Source: Hassallia byssoidea VB512170 (GTDB taxonomy: Bacteria > Cyanobacteriota > Cyanobacteriia > Cyanobacteriales > Nostocaceae). From it: DNA of 64,000 nucleotides. This document shows positions 63,831-64,000 of the stretch, piece by piece; within the stretch, counting starts at the first letter, position 1, and each line of letters begins with the position of its first letter. Where the stretch lies: assembly GCF_000817785.2 (NCBI RefSeq), contig NZ_JTCM02000013.1:33670-97669 (forward strand). The letters run 5' to 3'. The notes beneath the pieces are model-generated. The model searched no databases, was not told the DNA's origin, and saw only the letters and a list, made by a program, of their open reading frames with translations. Position numbers and translations under genes: made by a program.

Positions 63831-64000
63831 ATATAGAGCCATTCCTGACAAACGATTATATCTGCAAATTTTTCAACCCCTGCAACAACTCACGACAAAT
63901 GTAGACAGGCAAGTTAGGTAGATCCGCAACCACCCACGAATATTTTTGATGTTCGCGCTTCGCGTCTCCCCTTGGGAGAAGCCTGTCCACATTTGTAAGC
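63805..64000. mobile_element. Left end of a nifK-interrupting element
   Basis: From about 63805 the sequence no longer encodes NifK. The direct repeat is probably within GTGGCACATGCGTTC (63791-63805). The partner repeat, recombinase and right end are outside the window. Confidence 0.75.
63877..64000 (-). mobile_element. MITE copy, reverse orientation, cut by window end
   Basis: Read on the minus strand it gives ACAAATGTGGACAGGCTTCT, GGGGAGACGCGAAGCGCGAA, GTGGTTGCGGATCTAC, CCTGTCTACATTTGT and GAGTTGTTGCAGGGG. It aligns with the copy at 34792-34930 over its length. Confidence 0.8.

Overview
The window comes from a filamentous, heterocyst-forming cyanobacterium (Nostocales). The evidence is the abundant HIP1-type GCGATCGC octamers, the short tandem repeats typical of Nostoc-like genomes, and a nif cluster (nifB-fdxN-nifS-nifU-glbN-nifH-nifD-nifK) whose structural genes are split by developmentally excised DNA elements. 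I cannot name the species.

Layout. 1-7.6 kb holds housekeeping genes: accB, an ArsR regulator, a GerMN lipoprotein-like gene, a DUF2993 gene, proS, an acyltransferase and two Uma2-type genes. 7.6-15.3 kb is a minus-strand cluster matching the poorly understood STM4011-STM4015 families: two radical SAM enzymes, a sulfatase-like hydrolase, an ATP-grasp protein and two leucine-rich-repeat proteins, with two unrelated small genes inside it. 15.5-19.7 kb is the accessory nif cluster on the minus strand (nifP/cysE, Asr1405 family, DUF2949, nifV, nifZ, nifT, and a 2Fe-2S protein). 19.8-22.6 kb is an oxidoreductase plus a MITE-broken toxin-antitoxin pair, bracketed by inverted copies of a noncoding repeat. 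22.9-63.8 kb is the main nif operon on the plus strand.

The central observation is that nifH, nifD and nifK are all interrupted. nifH is cut at codon 261 by a 20,860-bp element with 11-bp direct repeats CACCATTCCTA (29080 and 49940). The element carries a large serine recombinase next to its right end. nifD is cut at codon 455 by a 10,672-bp element with direct repeats GGATTACTCCG (51542 and 62214) and an XisA-type tyrosine recombinase. nifK loses homology at about codon 427 (near 63805), and its element runs off the window. In silico removal restores a 298-aa NifH and a 500-aa NifD. Making nitrogenase would therefore need three separate excisions, presumably during heterocyst differentiation.

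Cargo. The nifH element carries oxidoreductases, a Shedu-like nuclease gene, an efflux gene with a MarR regulator, a CadD-like transporter and many decayed genes (2-phosphosulfolactate phosphatase, VOC, NmrA, GST, methyltransferases, SsuD-like, hydroxyacid dehydrogenase tails). The nifD element carries xisH/xisI, a COP23 protein, a trypsin-TPR protein, a divergent paralogous pair with nuclease-like cores, broken toxin-antitoxin genes, a REP-associated transposase with its palindromes, and a strictly 21-bp-periodic tandem array. A MITE family (three clear copies, one looser relative) has broken a mazF-like gene and an NmrA-like gene, and another copy lies in the nifK element.
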